This document shows positions 34,404 through 46,182 of a DNA stretch of 64,000 bases, in pieces. Positions within the stretch are counted from its first letter, which is position 1, and each line of letters starts with the position of its first letter. The notes under the pieces are model-generated. The model had not been told where the DNA came from. It saw only the letters and a list, made by a program, of their open reading frames with translations, and did not search any database. A program made the translations under genes and the position numbers. Origin of the DNA: Chondrilla cf. caribensis (lineage: Eukaryota > Porifera > Demospongiae > Chondrillida > Chondrillidae); contig OZ026569.1 in assembly GCA_964020155.1 (NCBI GenBank), positions 1 through 64,000 of the forward strand, in the 5' to 3' direction.

Positions 34404-37400
34404 ATAGCATGAGAGAGAGAGATCAACTTCAGTCCTTACTATCATGGTAGAGGTGATGAGATGTACTCACCCAAAATCAAACCTTCTTCCAAAGCTTGCC
34501 AGTGCTTCCAGACCAAACCATGTCCCATATGTGAAGCACACACCCCAACTCCTAATGAGTAAGCTCACATATAAACAAATACAAGCCCTATCTAGTGTAG
34601 TCACTACACACACACTTCCATGTAACACACCCTTCCCATGATCCATCTGGTTTCTGTATCTGGGTGATGTACTTCAATCCTTGTTGACAGCAAGCACTGA
34701 ATATAGTCAATAGCACCATTAAATGTACAGTGTGTGCGTGAGTGCATGCATGTGCATTTGTGATACATTGCGTGTCACTGTGTCTGTACAATGGATGTAC
34801 TGTACCGTATGTCACTGGATCTGTACTGTGGGTAATGACGAGTGAAGTGTTGAAGAGACTGTAGCACGGCTGATGTGCACTCCACGTATGTGTAGTCAAC
34901 CATTATGTCACCTGTGGGCGGAGTTTAAACAAGAATAATAAACAAATAACCAGTTTACCCTCAGATACTCTCACCAAAGACTTCTGAGGGGTTCAGAAGC
35001 TCAAGGATAACCCCTCCTCTTCTGGTTTCATAAGAGGAATAACCACCATTGGAGTTTTGCATTGACAATAGCTAGCCAAGTTTTATGTGGAGGGAATATT
35101 GCAGAGTGTGAGTGTGTGGAGGGTGTGTGGGTGTGTAGAGGGTGTGAGGAGCATATGTGGAGGGTGTGTAAAGTGTGTGTGGAGGGTGTGTGTGGAGGGA
35201 GTGTGGAGCATGCGTGGAGGGTGTGTGTGGAGTGTGTGTGGAGGGGTGAAGAATGAAGATAATAATGATAGTAAAGATTACTTGTTGGTATGGTTGCCAT
35301 AGTAACCTACCACATCAACTGCTTGATGCAACCTCTGTTCAGGAACAGCTTGGACATCTCTGTGTAATGTATAGTAAACCTTAGGATACTAGCTTGGACA
35401 TCTCTGTGTAATGTATAGTAAACCTTAGGATACTAGCTTGGACATCTCTGTGTAATGTATAGTAAACCTTAGGATACTAGCTTGAACATCTCTGTGTTAT
35501 GTATAGTAAACCCTAGGATACCAGTTAACTTCCTCACACCCCTCACCTGCAGAGCTCTTGTAACATCATCAAACTCTTCAAGCCCTCAGCAGTGCAATCG
35601 GACACTATCCAACCACAGTCTACGGTGCTGAAAGGGAAAGCCCCCTATGGACAATGACAGTAGTAAAATCATAATGGTAACAGAGACGGCATCATGAAAC
35701 TATAGGTTTGAGTAGGTGGACTGGTCCATATCTGACGAATCACCTCACAAAGCATACATTGTCTCACTCCACAGTCACAACACCTCCACTACCTCACTTT
35801 GCTCATTTGCCTGTAGTACTTGCTGTAACCAGGAGGATTGTCTTTCACTTGTGTGACTGACAAGAAGTCATGAGCATGTTTGAGACAGTGAGAGAACTCA
35901 TCCTTTTTATCAGCATTAGCCTGGTAGAATTGGGGAGAGTGAGGGTGTAGGTGTGTCAGTGGGTGTGGTCCTTCTCATACTCAATGATAACACAAGCCAC
36001 ACACGCCCACATCCCATGCGCACCTCCAGGAGTGCTTGGACAGCGAAGGCCGTGTCCCAAAGTTGAGAGCCGTTTGTTCCCTGCATCTTCATACCATCTA
36101 GACCAAGCCTGCATATGTGTGTGGTCATATGACATGCATGTGACCATCATTTATGAAAAATAAAGAAATACACCATACCAACCACAGATAGTCTCTGATT
36201 CGGTCAACATGCTGTCTGAATGCATCTGACTGTGGTCCATCAGTATACCAGCGCACCAACATCTGGATAACTTTGGATATCTTCCATGGCAGTTGAAAAA
36301 TGTTGAAATCATGAGGTAGGACTGAGAGTAGCCAGCCAACAAGAGACAGCTTACCGGACCAATGCTGATCCCTTTAGTGGACTCGTCATCAGCTTTGATG
36401 TGGTCCAGACACTCTCTCAACGCTCGATCCCGCAACCAGCTGCTGTGAATAGCTTCATACTTATTTAGAACATCTGACAACAGGTGGGTGGGGTCAACAG
36501 GTGGGTGGGGCGAATAAACTCATATGCTCATTTGTATCGAACACAACATGCACACACTCACAATACCCCTCTCCCCCCCTACACACTCACTTACAAAATG
36601 ATATATCCAACAACCAGCTGTGAGGTGTGTAGATGTCACCTTTGGCAACATAGTTCCTCTGACCAACCCAATCAATGCTCTCGTAGGGCTCCACGTACAA
36701 CTCCTGGACAACGCCACACAACAGATTCAATGCACAATAGTGTACTATTGGATCAATACGTCCTGTACACACCACACCACAGCAAACGTGTCCTGTACAC
36801 CCCACACCACAACAGACGTGTCCTGTACACACCACACCACAGCAAACGTGTCCTGTACACACCACACCACAGCAGACGTGTCCCGTACACACCACACCAC
36901 AACAGACGTATCCTGTACACACCACACCACAACAGACGTGTCCTGTACACACCACACCACAACAGACGTGTCCTGTACACACCACACCACAGCAGACGTG
37001 TCCTGTACACACCACACCACAGCAAACGTGTCCTGTACACACCACACCACAGCAGACGTGTCCTGTACAGACCACACCACAGCAAACGTGTCCTGTACAC
37101 ACCACACCACAGCAGACGTGTCCTGTACACACCACACCACAGCAGACGTGTCCTGTACACACCACCGTTGTGCAGTGTTACCTGTCTCAACTGGTCTGTG
37201 ATTTCTGTACACTGGGCTGTCACTCTGTGGGCGTAGCAGAACCCCATGGGGAGGTAGACCTGGCGGCAGTGGCACCACAGCTTGGAGGGGTGCATTGGAA
37301 TACAACGGGGGAAAACCCTGTGATATATAGAGGAGTGATCAACAACTGCCAAATAAATTCAAACAATGGAACATACCAAAGTTCAGGAAACAACGAATTG

Positions 37401-38622
37401 ACTCCCTTCCAATCATATACATTCAACACAGCTAGCCAGAATTTGCCCCAAGAGGGTATTCCCCTTGCTCCACCTAAAAAGGTCCTCAAGTAAGTAAACT
37501 GTGATACCACCAACACCACACACCTCTCACAAACAACACACGCCACACCCCTTACGCCACACCCCTTACACACCTAAACTATGAAGCATGGCTCTTGCTC
37601 GAATGGCATCATCATCATCAGGCTCCACCCCCAGCAGACGCAGTGTGACGTAATTGGTAGCTGTACCGAACACTGTAGACTTACCAGCCACATGTCTAGT
37701 TGTCATGGTAACAGTAGAACATGTGATTGTACAGTGAATCATGTATCTCACAGACCACACCTGTTTCGTGACTAATGACCACACCCACTCACAGTCCCCA
37801 TCCACCATCCTTGTTCTGAACATTCTTCAAATATCTGATCATCTCCAACTTCTGACATGTCTCCAGAGAGGTCTTCGTCACATGACAAACTATCACAAGA
37901 CCTGATCGAGAGAAGACAGTTTAGGGAGTGGTCCCCATAGCCCCCACCCACCTGCCATGAGGAACAGTGGTCCACCATAGTCCCCACCCACCTGCCATGA
38001 GGAACAGTGGTCCACCATAGCCCCCACCCACCTGCTATGAGGAACAGTGGTCCACCATAGTCCCCACCCACCTGCCATGAGGAACAGTGGTCCACCATAG
38101 TCCCCACCCACCTGCCATGAGGAACAATGGTCCCCCATAGCCCCCACCCACCTGCCATGAGGAACAGTGGTCCACCATAGTCCCCACCCACCTGCCATGA
38201 GGAACAGTGGTCCACCATAGTCCCCACACCCACCTGCCATGAGGAACAGTGGTCCACCATAGCCCCCCACCCACCTGCCATGAGGAACAGTGGTCCACCA
38301 TAGTCCCCACACCAATGTCCGTCCTCCGCTTGTAGTTTGGAGTAGAACCTCATCCCATTCAGGAGCGATTCGGTCAAGAGAACTGGTTCAGGAAGAGGCG
38401 GTGCATCGTCACTCTGTCAAAGGACGAAACAGTAAACTATCCCCAAACAGTCAGTACTGATCGAGGGGCTACCGTGTCAAGACCGAGAGAATGCTTTTCA
38501 ATAAAATTGGAATCTCTTTCAAAAGAGTTCTCCTCGTCATAGAACCAGGTTTGGCGCCCTCTTTCGTTCACCAATCTCCACCTCTTGAGATCGGTGGCTG
38601 CCTTCGTGCGATCTTTAGACAT
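33462..38622 (-). CDS. LSS: Lanosterol synthase (oxidosqualene cyclase)
   Basis: Cyclises (S)-2,3-oxidosqualene to lanosterol, the first sterol ring system, on the ER membrane. Exons include 38473-38622 ([17 protein letters not shown]), 38275-38413 ([14 protein letters not shown]) and 37793-37901, and the last ends IYNEDIEI with TAG at 33462. Family landmarks in order are [36 protein letters not shown], a [17 protein letters not shown] block, YTPHSWLL and [20 protein letters not shown]. Then come [19 protein letters not shown] (the DCTAE motif whose Asp protonates the epoxide), KPDGSWEG and [11 protein letters not shown] (QW repeats), [22 protein letters not shown] and [13 protein letters not shown]. 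Catalytic and QW motifs are intact. It is head-to-head with CYP51, which acts on its product. A 40-bp minisatellite spans the donor of exon 2. Confidence 0.95.
33865..34066. repeat. ~27-bp tandem repeat in an LSS intron
   Basis: About seven degenerate units of cacatgactacacatgtaca plus ggaactagat. It lies between the exons for GGWGEDFE and [10 protein letters not shown]. Confidence 0.9.
35340..35525. repeat. ~58-bp tandem repeat in an LSS intron
   Basis: Three to four copies of a unit beginning agcttggacatctctgtgta and ending aaaccttaggatact. Confidence 0.9.
36760..37165. repeat. 30-bp minisatellite in an LSS intron
   Basis: About 13-14 copies of a 30-base unit (tcctgtacacaccacaccac plus agcagacgtg). 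Because 30 is a multiple of three, several frames stay open on both strands. It lies between the exons ending TDQLRQ and starting ELYVEPYES. Confidence 0.95.
37930..38330. repeat. 40-bp minisatellite spanning an LSS exon end and splice donor
   Basis: About ten copies of a 40-base unit. Read on the minus strand each carries the end of coding exon 2 (the codons for YGGPLFLMA), the donor CAG|gtgggtgg and a few intron bases. The genuine donor is the copy at 38273-38274; the others lie downstream as decoys. Two units are 41-42 bases. Confidence 0.95.
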
Positions 38623-38791
38623 TTCTCGTTACTGCAAATTCGACTGCAGTCGTATCTGGTACATCTGGTGATGGTCACGTGACCTCCAGATCACGCCATG
38701 TATCCTCCTGCCCTCAGCTGCCATGTTACGAGAACGAGGATCGGATGATGCGTTGAACGGACTCGAACCAGATGAAGAACCATAGTTGATC
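38623..38791. promoter_or_regulatory. Shared LSS-CYP51 promoter with E-box and SRE-like site
   Basis: 169 bp separate the two start codons. A 10-base palindrome gtcacgtgac (38674-38683, E-box core CACGTG) is followed seven bases later by atcacgccat (38690-38699). The latter matches the SREBP sterol-response element ATCACCCCAC at 8 of 10 bases. SREBP factors are known to bind both E-box and SRE sites at sterol genes; regulation of this pair by SREBP is inference. Confidence 0.6.
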
Positions 38792-41653
38792 ATGTTTTTC
38801 ACCCAAGCAGTGACGCTTCTCGGAGAATTTTCTAATTTGACACTTTTTCTTTTATTTACAACTTTGACCTTATCTTGTGTTTACTTGTTCAAGACGTTCA
38901 CACATAGAGAGAAGGTGCATGTCGTGTAGTGTCAGCTGCTGTAATACAATTGGCCTACCATGACGTCCTCACCCACCCATCCAGGATGCCCCACCCCACA
39001 TCCCTTCCCTTATCCCGTTCTTGGGACATGCATTGTCTTTTGGACGAGACCCAATAAATTTTCTATTGAGAGCTCAACAGAAGGTGTGTCCAGTATAGGG
39101 GATGTGTCCTGTCCGCTGTGATGTTGTGGTATATTCTTCTCGAGCGTAGTATGGCGATGTGTTCTCCTTCACAATGGTTGGGAAAACCTTCACCTACCTG
39201 GTTGGATCAGATGCCAGTGCCTTGCTCTTCAACTCAAAGAATAATGATTTAAATGCCGAGGATGTCTATCAGAAATTGGTCACACCAGTATTTGGAGAGG
39301 GAGTGGCCTATGATGTCCCCCACCACATCTTCCTTGAGCAGAAGAAGATGTTGAAGTCTGGCTTGTCACAAGCTCACTTCAGACGATATGTGCCTTTGAT
39401 AGAGGAAGAAACTGAGGTATACTTTGAGCGCTGGGGCACTTCCGGTGAAAGAGGTGTGTGTGTGTGTGTGTGTGTGTGGACAGTGATGAAGTGTGTGATC
39501 AGTGATAGAGGGAGTGTGATCAGTGATGGAGGGAGTGTGATCGGTGATGGAGGGAATGAGAACACAACCACAGTTGTGTATTCTGTGTACACTGTACTTG
39601 TGACAATGTTTGCTTGTATTTTCAGATCTTTTTGTGGCATTGTCAGAGCTAATTATTCTCACAGCAAGTCGGTGTCTCCATGGTGAGTTACCACCTGCAC
39701 TAGCTTGCACAGTCCACCAACACTATATCCATCACACAGGTCCCGAGATCACACTACATCCATCAAACAGGTCCCGAGATCACACTACATCCATCACACA
39801 GGTCCCGAGATCACACTACATCCATCAAACAGGTCCCGAGATCACACTACATCCATCACACAGGTCCCGAGATCACACTACATCCATCACACAGGTCCCG
39901 AGATCACACTATATCCATCATACAGGTCCCGAGATCACACTATACCCATCATACAGGTCCGGAGATCACACTGTATCCATCACACAGGTCCCGAGATCCG
40001 ATCAATTCTTGATGAAAAGGTTGCACAGTTGTACTCTGACCTCGATGGGGGATTTTCCCACCTGGCATGGCTGCTCCCTCCCTGGGTCCCAATGCCCTCC
40101 TTCAGGTACCATCCATAGTGTGACATCTGTATAGTTACATCTGTACAACAGCATCTGTACAGTGACATAGTGTGACATCTGTATTAATACATCTGTACAA
40201 CAGCATCTGTACAGTGACATAGTGTGACATCTGTATACATACATCTGTACAACAGCATCTGTACAGTGACATAGTGTGACATCTGTATTGTGACATCTGT
40301 ATTGTGACATTACACATATTATAGTGACATAAGTACAGAAGCATCTGTACAGTGACATATGGATAGTAATTTGTCTGTGTTATCTTCACAGGAGGCGGGA
40401 CCGAGCTAACAGAGAAATGAAGAAAATCTTCTCAAAGATCATCCAGACTCGGAGGGAGAATCATGAGGAGAATGAAGATGATGACATTTTGAGCATTTTG
40501 ATCAGTTCAAAATACAAGTGAAGAATTTGTGTTATGTCACTCGTACCACCCAGTGCTCCCCCATGCTATCTTGCAGTATGTCTGGTCCGCATGCCTCCTC
40601 CACCACAATCCTTCTTCAAATGTCTGGTTACAGCCTTCATTCCACCTCCCTTAGCTGAAACCAGGATCATGCCTGAAGTCAACTGATGACCACTGTCCTT
40701 GTGATGTTTTGATGCTAAATAGACTTTGCTCTTAATTGAGTTCATAAAATACGTACATAGTGACTGGCTCCAGTGTTCATTGGTTTGATGCTAGTGTTTG
40801 TACTTCACAAGCATGGAATAGGCTGGGTTGTGGAGGACTGTCACCAAGGTAGTCAGTGGTGATTGAAGAATACACAAAACTAATGTTTACATATTCACCC
40901 TCTGACACAATTCAACATGTTGTTAACAATTCCTGAGGGGAACATTGGTCATGGATGAGGTTTCCCCATCTAGCCACACCCACCTTACCACTCCCATCTT
41001 GCCACTCCCACAGAGATGGTCGTCCACTCACGGACAACGAGATCACAGGGATGCTGATTGGTTTGTTGATGGCTGGTCAGCACACCAGCTCCACCACCAG
41101 CGCCTGGTTGGGCTTCTTCCTTGCCAGAGATCAACAAGTTCAAGAGAAGGTCTTCCTAGAACAGCTGAATGTCTGTGGCAAGGATCTACCTCCTATTGAG
41201 TATGACCAGGTACTGTAGCTCTAGACTAGCTGGAGACACAACACTAGACTAGCTGTAGACACAACACCAGGCTAGCTGGAGACACAACATCAGACTAGTT
41301 ATAGACTCAACACCAGACTAGCTGGAGACACAACATCAGACTAGTTATAGACTCAACACCAGACTAGCTGTAGACTCAATTTCTGTCTTGCTGTAGCTTA
41401 AAGACTTGGTTGTCCTTGATCGCTGCTTGAAGGAGACACTCCGTCTGAGACCTCCCATCATGACTCTGATGAGAATGGCCAGGACTCCACAGAAGATTAA
41501 GGGCTACATTATTCCAGCTGGTCACCAAGTCTGTGTGTCCCCAACTGCCAACCAGAGACTAATGGAGAACTGGAAGGATCCTGATGTTTTCTTCCCTGAT
41601 CGGTGTGTACGTGTGTGTGCGTGTGTGCGTGCGTACGTGTGTGTGTGTGTGTG

Positions 41654-41692
<39 letters not shown>

Positions 41693-42153
41693 ACATGTGT
41701 GTGTGCTTGTGTTTATCAAAGTCATACACTAAGGTGTGGTCTGAGTACGGTTAGTTGTTGTTCTGTTCATTTCTCCAGGTTTCTTCAGGATGAAGCTTCG
41801 AACAGTGACAAGTTTTCTTATGTTCCTTTTGGAGCAGGTATGAGGTCTACATGTGTCCTGTGTGTGCTGTGTACGTGTGTACGTGTACATTCTGTGTGTG
41901 TAGTGAGACTGATGTGTGTGTAGAGACTGATGTGTGTGTGTAGTGATGTTATAACCTTTGAGTCATCCATTCCTTAGGACGACACAGATGTATTGGAGAG
42001 AGCTTTGCTTACATTCAGATAAAAACCATTTGGTGTGTTTTAGTGAGGAAATACCAGTTTGAGCTGGTTGGAGGGAAATTCCCTGAGGTGAACTATTCAA
42101 CAATGATCCACACTCCTACGAAAGCTCTGATCCGATATAGAATCAGGGAATAA
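38792..42153 (+). CDS. CYP51A1: Sterol 14-alpha-demethylase (CYP51)
   Basis: ER cytochrome P450 that removes the 14-alpha methyl group of lanosterol, the step after LSS. Ten exons: 38792-38914, 38985-39083, 39150-39453, 39626-39682, 39988-40105, 40392-40517, 41014-41209, 41397-41602, 41779-41839 and 41978-42153. The N-terminal anchor is [16 protein letters not shown]. Then come [18 protein letters not shown] and the CYP51 substrate-site region [20 protein letters not shown]. The I-helix reads [11 protein letters not shown] with the CYP51-type GxHTSS, the ExxR motif is KETLRLRPP, and the haem-Cys loop [11 protein letters not shown] is formed across the 41839/41978 junction. The length, about 490 residues, is normal. 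A 31-bp minisatellite copies the acceptor of exon 5. Confidence 0.95.
39715..39998. repeat. 31-bp minisatellite spanning a CYP51 splice acceptor and exon start
   Basis: About nine copies of a 31-base unit (ctacatccatcacacaggtc plus ccgagatcaca). Each contains the acceptor cacacag and the first 11 bases of exon 5, which starts gtcccgagatc at 39988. Only the last copy continues into coding sequence. Confidence 0.95.
40120..40370. repeat. Degenerate ACATCTGTA repeat in a CYP51 intron
   Basis: Units of acatctgtacaacagcatct and gtacagtgacatagtg, about four to five long units, between exons 5 and 6. Confidence 0.9.
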
Positions 42154-42507
42154 CCGGATTAGGCCAGTTACATTTGCTATGAAGTAGTTTATTGGAGTTT
42201 TGTTTACCTTCTATTTAATAGTATGTAATTATTTTGATACAACACTGTTAAATGATATTAAAATATAATTATGCTGTTGGTACTTGCACTAGGTGGAGGG
42301 TGTTATGCATATCAAAATGCTGGAGATATCAAATTTTAATTACCCAATTTTTTAATATTATGCAACAAATATTTTATAATATTATATAAAATATAAATAA
42401 ATCTATGTACAATAATTAATGGTTCCTGTTCACATGTATGCACAATCACAGGATATAAATATAACATCACAATGTTCATCAACCTTTGATGATGGAAGGC
42501 TCGATTC
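42154..42507. other. Convergent AT-rich spacer
   Basis: Spacer between the CYP51 and MPPED stop codons, strongly AT-rich, with aataaat-type polyadenylation candidates near 42390-42400. No gene is seen. Confidence 0.4.
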
Positions 42508-42639
42508 TTAAGTTCGTGGCAAGTCAAAGACAATCGGCTTGTGTTTTGGTCTGTACCTCACATCACAAATAGCAGCATTTATGAAAGTGGTGGACCCATC
42601 AGTGGTCACACCATAACCTATGTGATAGAGGTAGTGTGT

Positions 42640-42726
<87 letters not shown>

Positions 42727-43436
42727 ATGTGTGCATGTTTGTATACCAATGCATGTACAGTACTCGCCTAGACTCAGCCACCCCGCTAACCTTCGTGGAT
42801 ATGACCGTAGACATGAAATTTAGGTTTGATTCGATGTTTGATCTCATACAACAGGTCCAGGCACCCACTCCTCCCCTCCCATCCCAAGTGGTCCCCATAC
42901 CCAAGGGGAGGACCGTGAGTGACTAGGATATCCACTCCGTTAGGGATTTTCTGCCATTTTTCTTTCAGTTTAGGACCTCGATCCAAGGTGAATGCCCACC
43001 TGGCATGTACCGGCTGCCTGCATGTGAGCGGACACAAGAGATGTGTGCATGAGGTGTAGCACACAACACACACACACATCACACACACACACACACACCA
43101 TGGAGCTCCATAGATTCGATAGCCCTCCACAGTTACTTCACTGTCTTCCAAATACGTGCAGTTCTCTTCCACCATTGAACGGCATACTTCCCTGTCTTCA
43201 TGGGACCTGTCTCCGTAGTAGTTCACAAACTTCTTGTGGATTTTGGGATCAAACGGCAAATCGTGGTTCCCAGCAATGACAATCTATGTAATGGTTGACA
43301 GAAGTTGAAGGGGAAATCCCCATCATGTAGGGACATGATTACTTCTTTGTACATATTGGTTTTAAAGATTCGCTTCAGAACATGTTGCACTGTCTGTGTG
43401 ACTGTAACAGCCTCTAATCAATGGTTCCACCAAAGG

Positions 43437-43503
<67 letters not shown>

Positions 43504-43921
43504 TCACGGTCACAGATTGGCTCACTTTGTGCTTGTGAGGTTGTGATTGGAGGAATTCCACGAACCTCTCCACCTCCTCCCGGAATCCTTCCATAGTGAA
43601 GTCCCCAGCATGGATCAGCACATCACCAGGAGGCACCTTCAAATTCTTAGACACGTCGTGAGTGTCTGAGATGCACACGAACCTGACCACGTCTGGTGCT
43701 GGCCAGGGGCCGGGGGACTTATCGGGTAATGGCTTCACGTGGACCTTACGAGGACAGATTCGATTGAGCTCCTTCCATGCTGAGGTCGGGTCTTGAACGA
43801 GTTTAGGGTAATCTTCTTCTTTTATCCACTCTTTAGATACCACTCCATCTTTTTCATCGTCTGTATCGTCCTTTAGTGACAGACCTTCGAGGGCCGGCCC
43901 TTGGAGGAAAGAGGACGCCAT
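42508..43921 (-). CDS. MPPED1/2-type metallophosphoesterase, copy 1
   Basis: Calcineurin-like metallophosphoesterase of the UPF0046/MPPED family, whose vertebrate members hydrolyse phosphodiester bonds such as cAMP. Four exons: 43526-43921, 43097-43283, 42791-43017 and 42508-42617. Metal-binding motifs are in order: FVCISDTHD (DxH), GDVLIHAGDFT (GDxxxxGD variant), IVIAGNHDLPFDP (GNHD), DILVTHGPPLGYGD and VYGHIHEGYG (GHxH). All metal ligands are kept, including GNHD. The N-terminal ~90 residues are acidic and not conserved. The start at 43921 (MASSFLQGPALEGLSLK) was chosen because an upstream Met adds residues with no similarity. It pairs divergently with copy 2. Confidence 0.92.
42641..42723. 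repeat. (GT)n microsatellite
   Basis: GT run in the last intron of MPPED copy 1. A related CA run lies at 43439-43500 in the first intron. Confidence 0.95.
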
Positions 43922-44131
43922 GTCCGACAAATTTGTAGATATTAAAATTAATAATACACGGGGTTCCTTGTTCTGAACTGAAATTATCAAATGTCATGAA
44001 TCATGAAATGATGAAGCACTCCGATAGTCACTATCTACAACAACTTGGCAATCCTGTAATGATAGGCCCGCCAGACTACTGTAATGACTCAGCATCAGTC
44101 GGCCATTTTAGACGATCGAAATAGACTAAAG
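43922..44131. promoter_or_regulatory. Divergent promoter of the two MPPED genes
   Basis: About 210 bp between the preferred start codons. No clear E-box or CRE is seen. Confidence 0.4.
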
Positions 44132-45442
44132 ATGGCCACGGGCAACCGACCAGTATCCAGCAATGTTGGAGGGGAAGTGGTATTCAAGCCAATCCCCGTC
44201 AATGACAAGGACTCAATGAACCCAACTATGACATGGGACAAGCTGAAAGTGAAGCAACCTGTGAAGCCAGTGGAGCCTGTCCCCTGGAACACCCCTAAAC
44301 CGGAGGGTCACACACGATTTGTTTGCATTTCAGACACTCACAACAAAACAGACGGACTCCAGGTCCCAGACGGCGACGTCCTCTTACACGGAGGAGACTT
44401 CACCATGGTTGGATTGCCAGGAGAGATTGAACATTTTGTACAGTTTCTGCGAACACTCCCACACAAACACAAGGTCAGCATTCCTCACACGCTGTATGTA
44501 TTCTGCTCCAATTGATTCCTGTTTGCAACTTCAATTCCCAACTATAGGTTGTAATTGCGGGCAATCATGATTTGACCTTTGACCCTGACTTCAAGAACTT
44601 TTGGCGGAACTTTGCCTATTACAGTGGTCACAAATCTGAACCCGATATCGAAGCATGTCGCAGAATTCTATTGGATGCTGATGTGTGCACGTACCTCGAG
44701 GACAGTGAGACAGCCATCAATGGAATCAGGATATATGGCTCTCCATGGTTTGTGTGAGGGGAGTACTGGTGTGTGTGAGGGGAGTGCTGGTGTGTGTCAG
44801 TGAGTGTGTTGGTGTGTGTGAGAGTGATGGGGAGTACTGGTGTGTGTACGTGTAAAAACATTATTTTTACCAATTTGCATCTTTGGATTCAGGCAACCTG
44901 AGTTTGGTGGGTGGGGTTTTAACTTGATGAGGGGTGGTCCGTGTCGAGAGGCGTGGTCGAAGATTCCAGGTGGAATTGACATCCTTATCACCCATGGCCC
45001 TCCTCTTGGTCACGGTGATCTGTGCAGCTCCCATCAGAGAGCGGGTTGTTTGGACCTCCTCAGAGATATCCAAGAAAGAGTGAAGCCAAAATACCATGTT
45101 TTTGGGCATATTCATGAAGGTGTGTGTGTGTGTGTGTGTGTGTGTGATGGATGCTTGAGTATGAGAATGGGGTGTATATTATTTAATTTTAAACTGGACT
45201 CGTCTTCATTGTCATAATATTGTCTTCTCTCTCTTCTCTCACATACACTTTTCACTGTGGCTTACCATGAACACCTCCACACTGCTGCTCCCTGCCACAC
45301 CCCCCACACCTTGCCATGCCTCCCTGCAGGCTACGGTGTGACCACCAATGGCTACACCACCTTTATCAATGCCTCCACCTGTACGTTACAGTACAAAGCT
45401 GTGCAGAAAGCAATCGTGTTTGATTTACCAAATAAGGAGTAA
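44132..45442 (+). CDS. MPPED1/2-type metallophosphoesterase, copy 2
   Basis: Paralogue of the divergent neighbour with the same four-exon plan: 44132-44473, 44548-44747, 44893-45119 and 45330-45442. The introns fall at the same places in the protein. Motifs are FVCISDTHNKTD, GDVLLHGGDFTMVG, VVIAGNHDLTFDP, IYGSPWQPEFGGWGFN, DILITHGPPLGHGD and VFGHIHEGYGV. The core is closer to vertebrate MPPED proteins than copy 1 in the WGFN segment. An upstream in-frame Met at 44084 (MTQHQSAILDD) is an alternative start. Equal intron positions and inverted orientation point to an inverted duplication. Confidence 0.92.
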
Positions 45443-46182
45443 AGTATTCAGCCATCCACCATATTGTGTGTGTCTCTGACTAGAACCATTTACTGGAAGT
45501 GTGTTCACAGCTGTGTACATAATTTTTGTATTATATGTTTACTAGTTTATATGATGCAAATTTTATTACTGACTAAATCAAGTGTATATTTCACTATATC
45601 AAGCTGAATCACAGGTGCGGTGGTTGTTGCCAGTGTTGCGATGGGTAACTTTATTATAATTTATTTATTTGGATTTACTGCCATTCAGTATAGCAGGAAA
45701 TATTTCCCCCTAAATGGCACACAATAATTGTTATTTTCCTATATTAAACAACCAATTTATTCAGGAAACCATATAGCTGTCAGGAATATTATAACCTACA
45801 TCTAACCTTGTGTGTAATTGACACTTCTATGGGGAAAAGGTAATGAATGACAACTGTAGACCACCTTTCTGACTCTGGTATCCCTCTGGCCCAAACTTAT
45901 AATTCCCGCTATCTACAGTACACAAAAGGAGTATATTTTCCCAATCCACCTTGACCTGACTCTGTACTGTGTATGGATATATATAGTCAGTGCACATACA
46001 CTCAATCTAACATTTTATATACTTTTGACCATAAATACTCCAAAATAATCTCTAAATACACAGGCCAGTTGGCAGGCAGCAGAGTTAACCTTTGATTTCC
46101 ACACGAACCACTGAGATGATGGATATTATTGGAAGAGGAGCATAGTCAATTGATAAAAGACACTGTTGAATGTACACACAAA
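45443..46182. other. Convergent spacer between MPPED copy 2 and PSMB3
   Basis: AT-rich and without recognisable genes or arrays; expected to hold both 3' untranslated regions. Confidence 0.4.

Noticed and set aside
36484..37352. Several 190-250 residue frames on both strands
   Set aside because: They arise from the 30-base minisatellite between LSS exons. The true coding exons of LSS flank it.
33462..42153. LSS-CYP51 as bacterial-type operon or recent transfer
   Set aside because: Both genes have many spliceosomal introns and the repeat-rich intron style of their neighbours, and they face in opposite directions.
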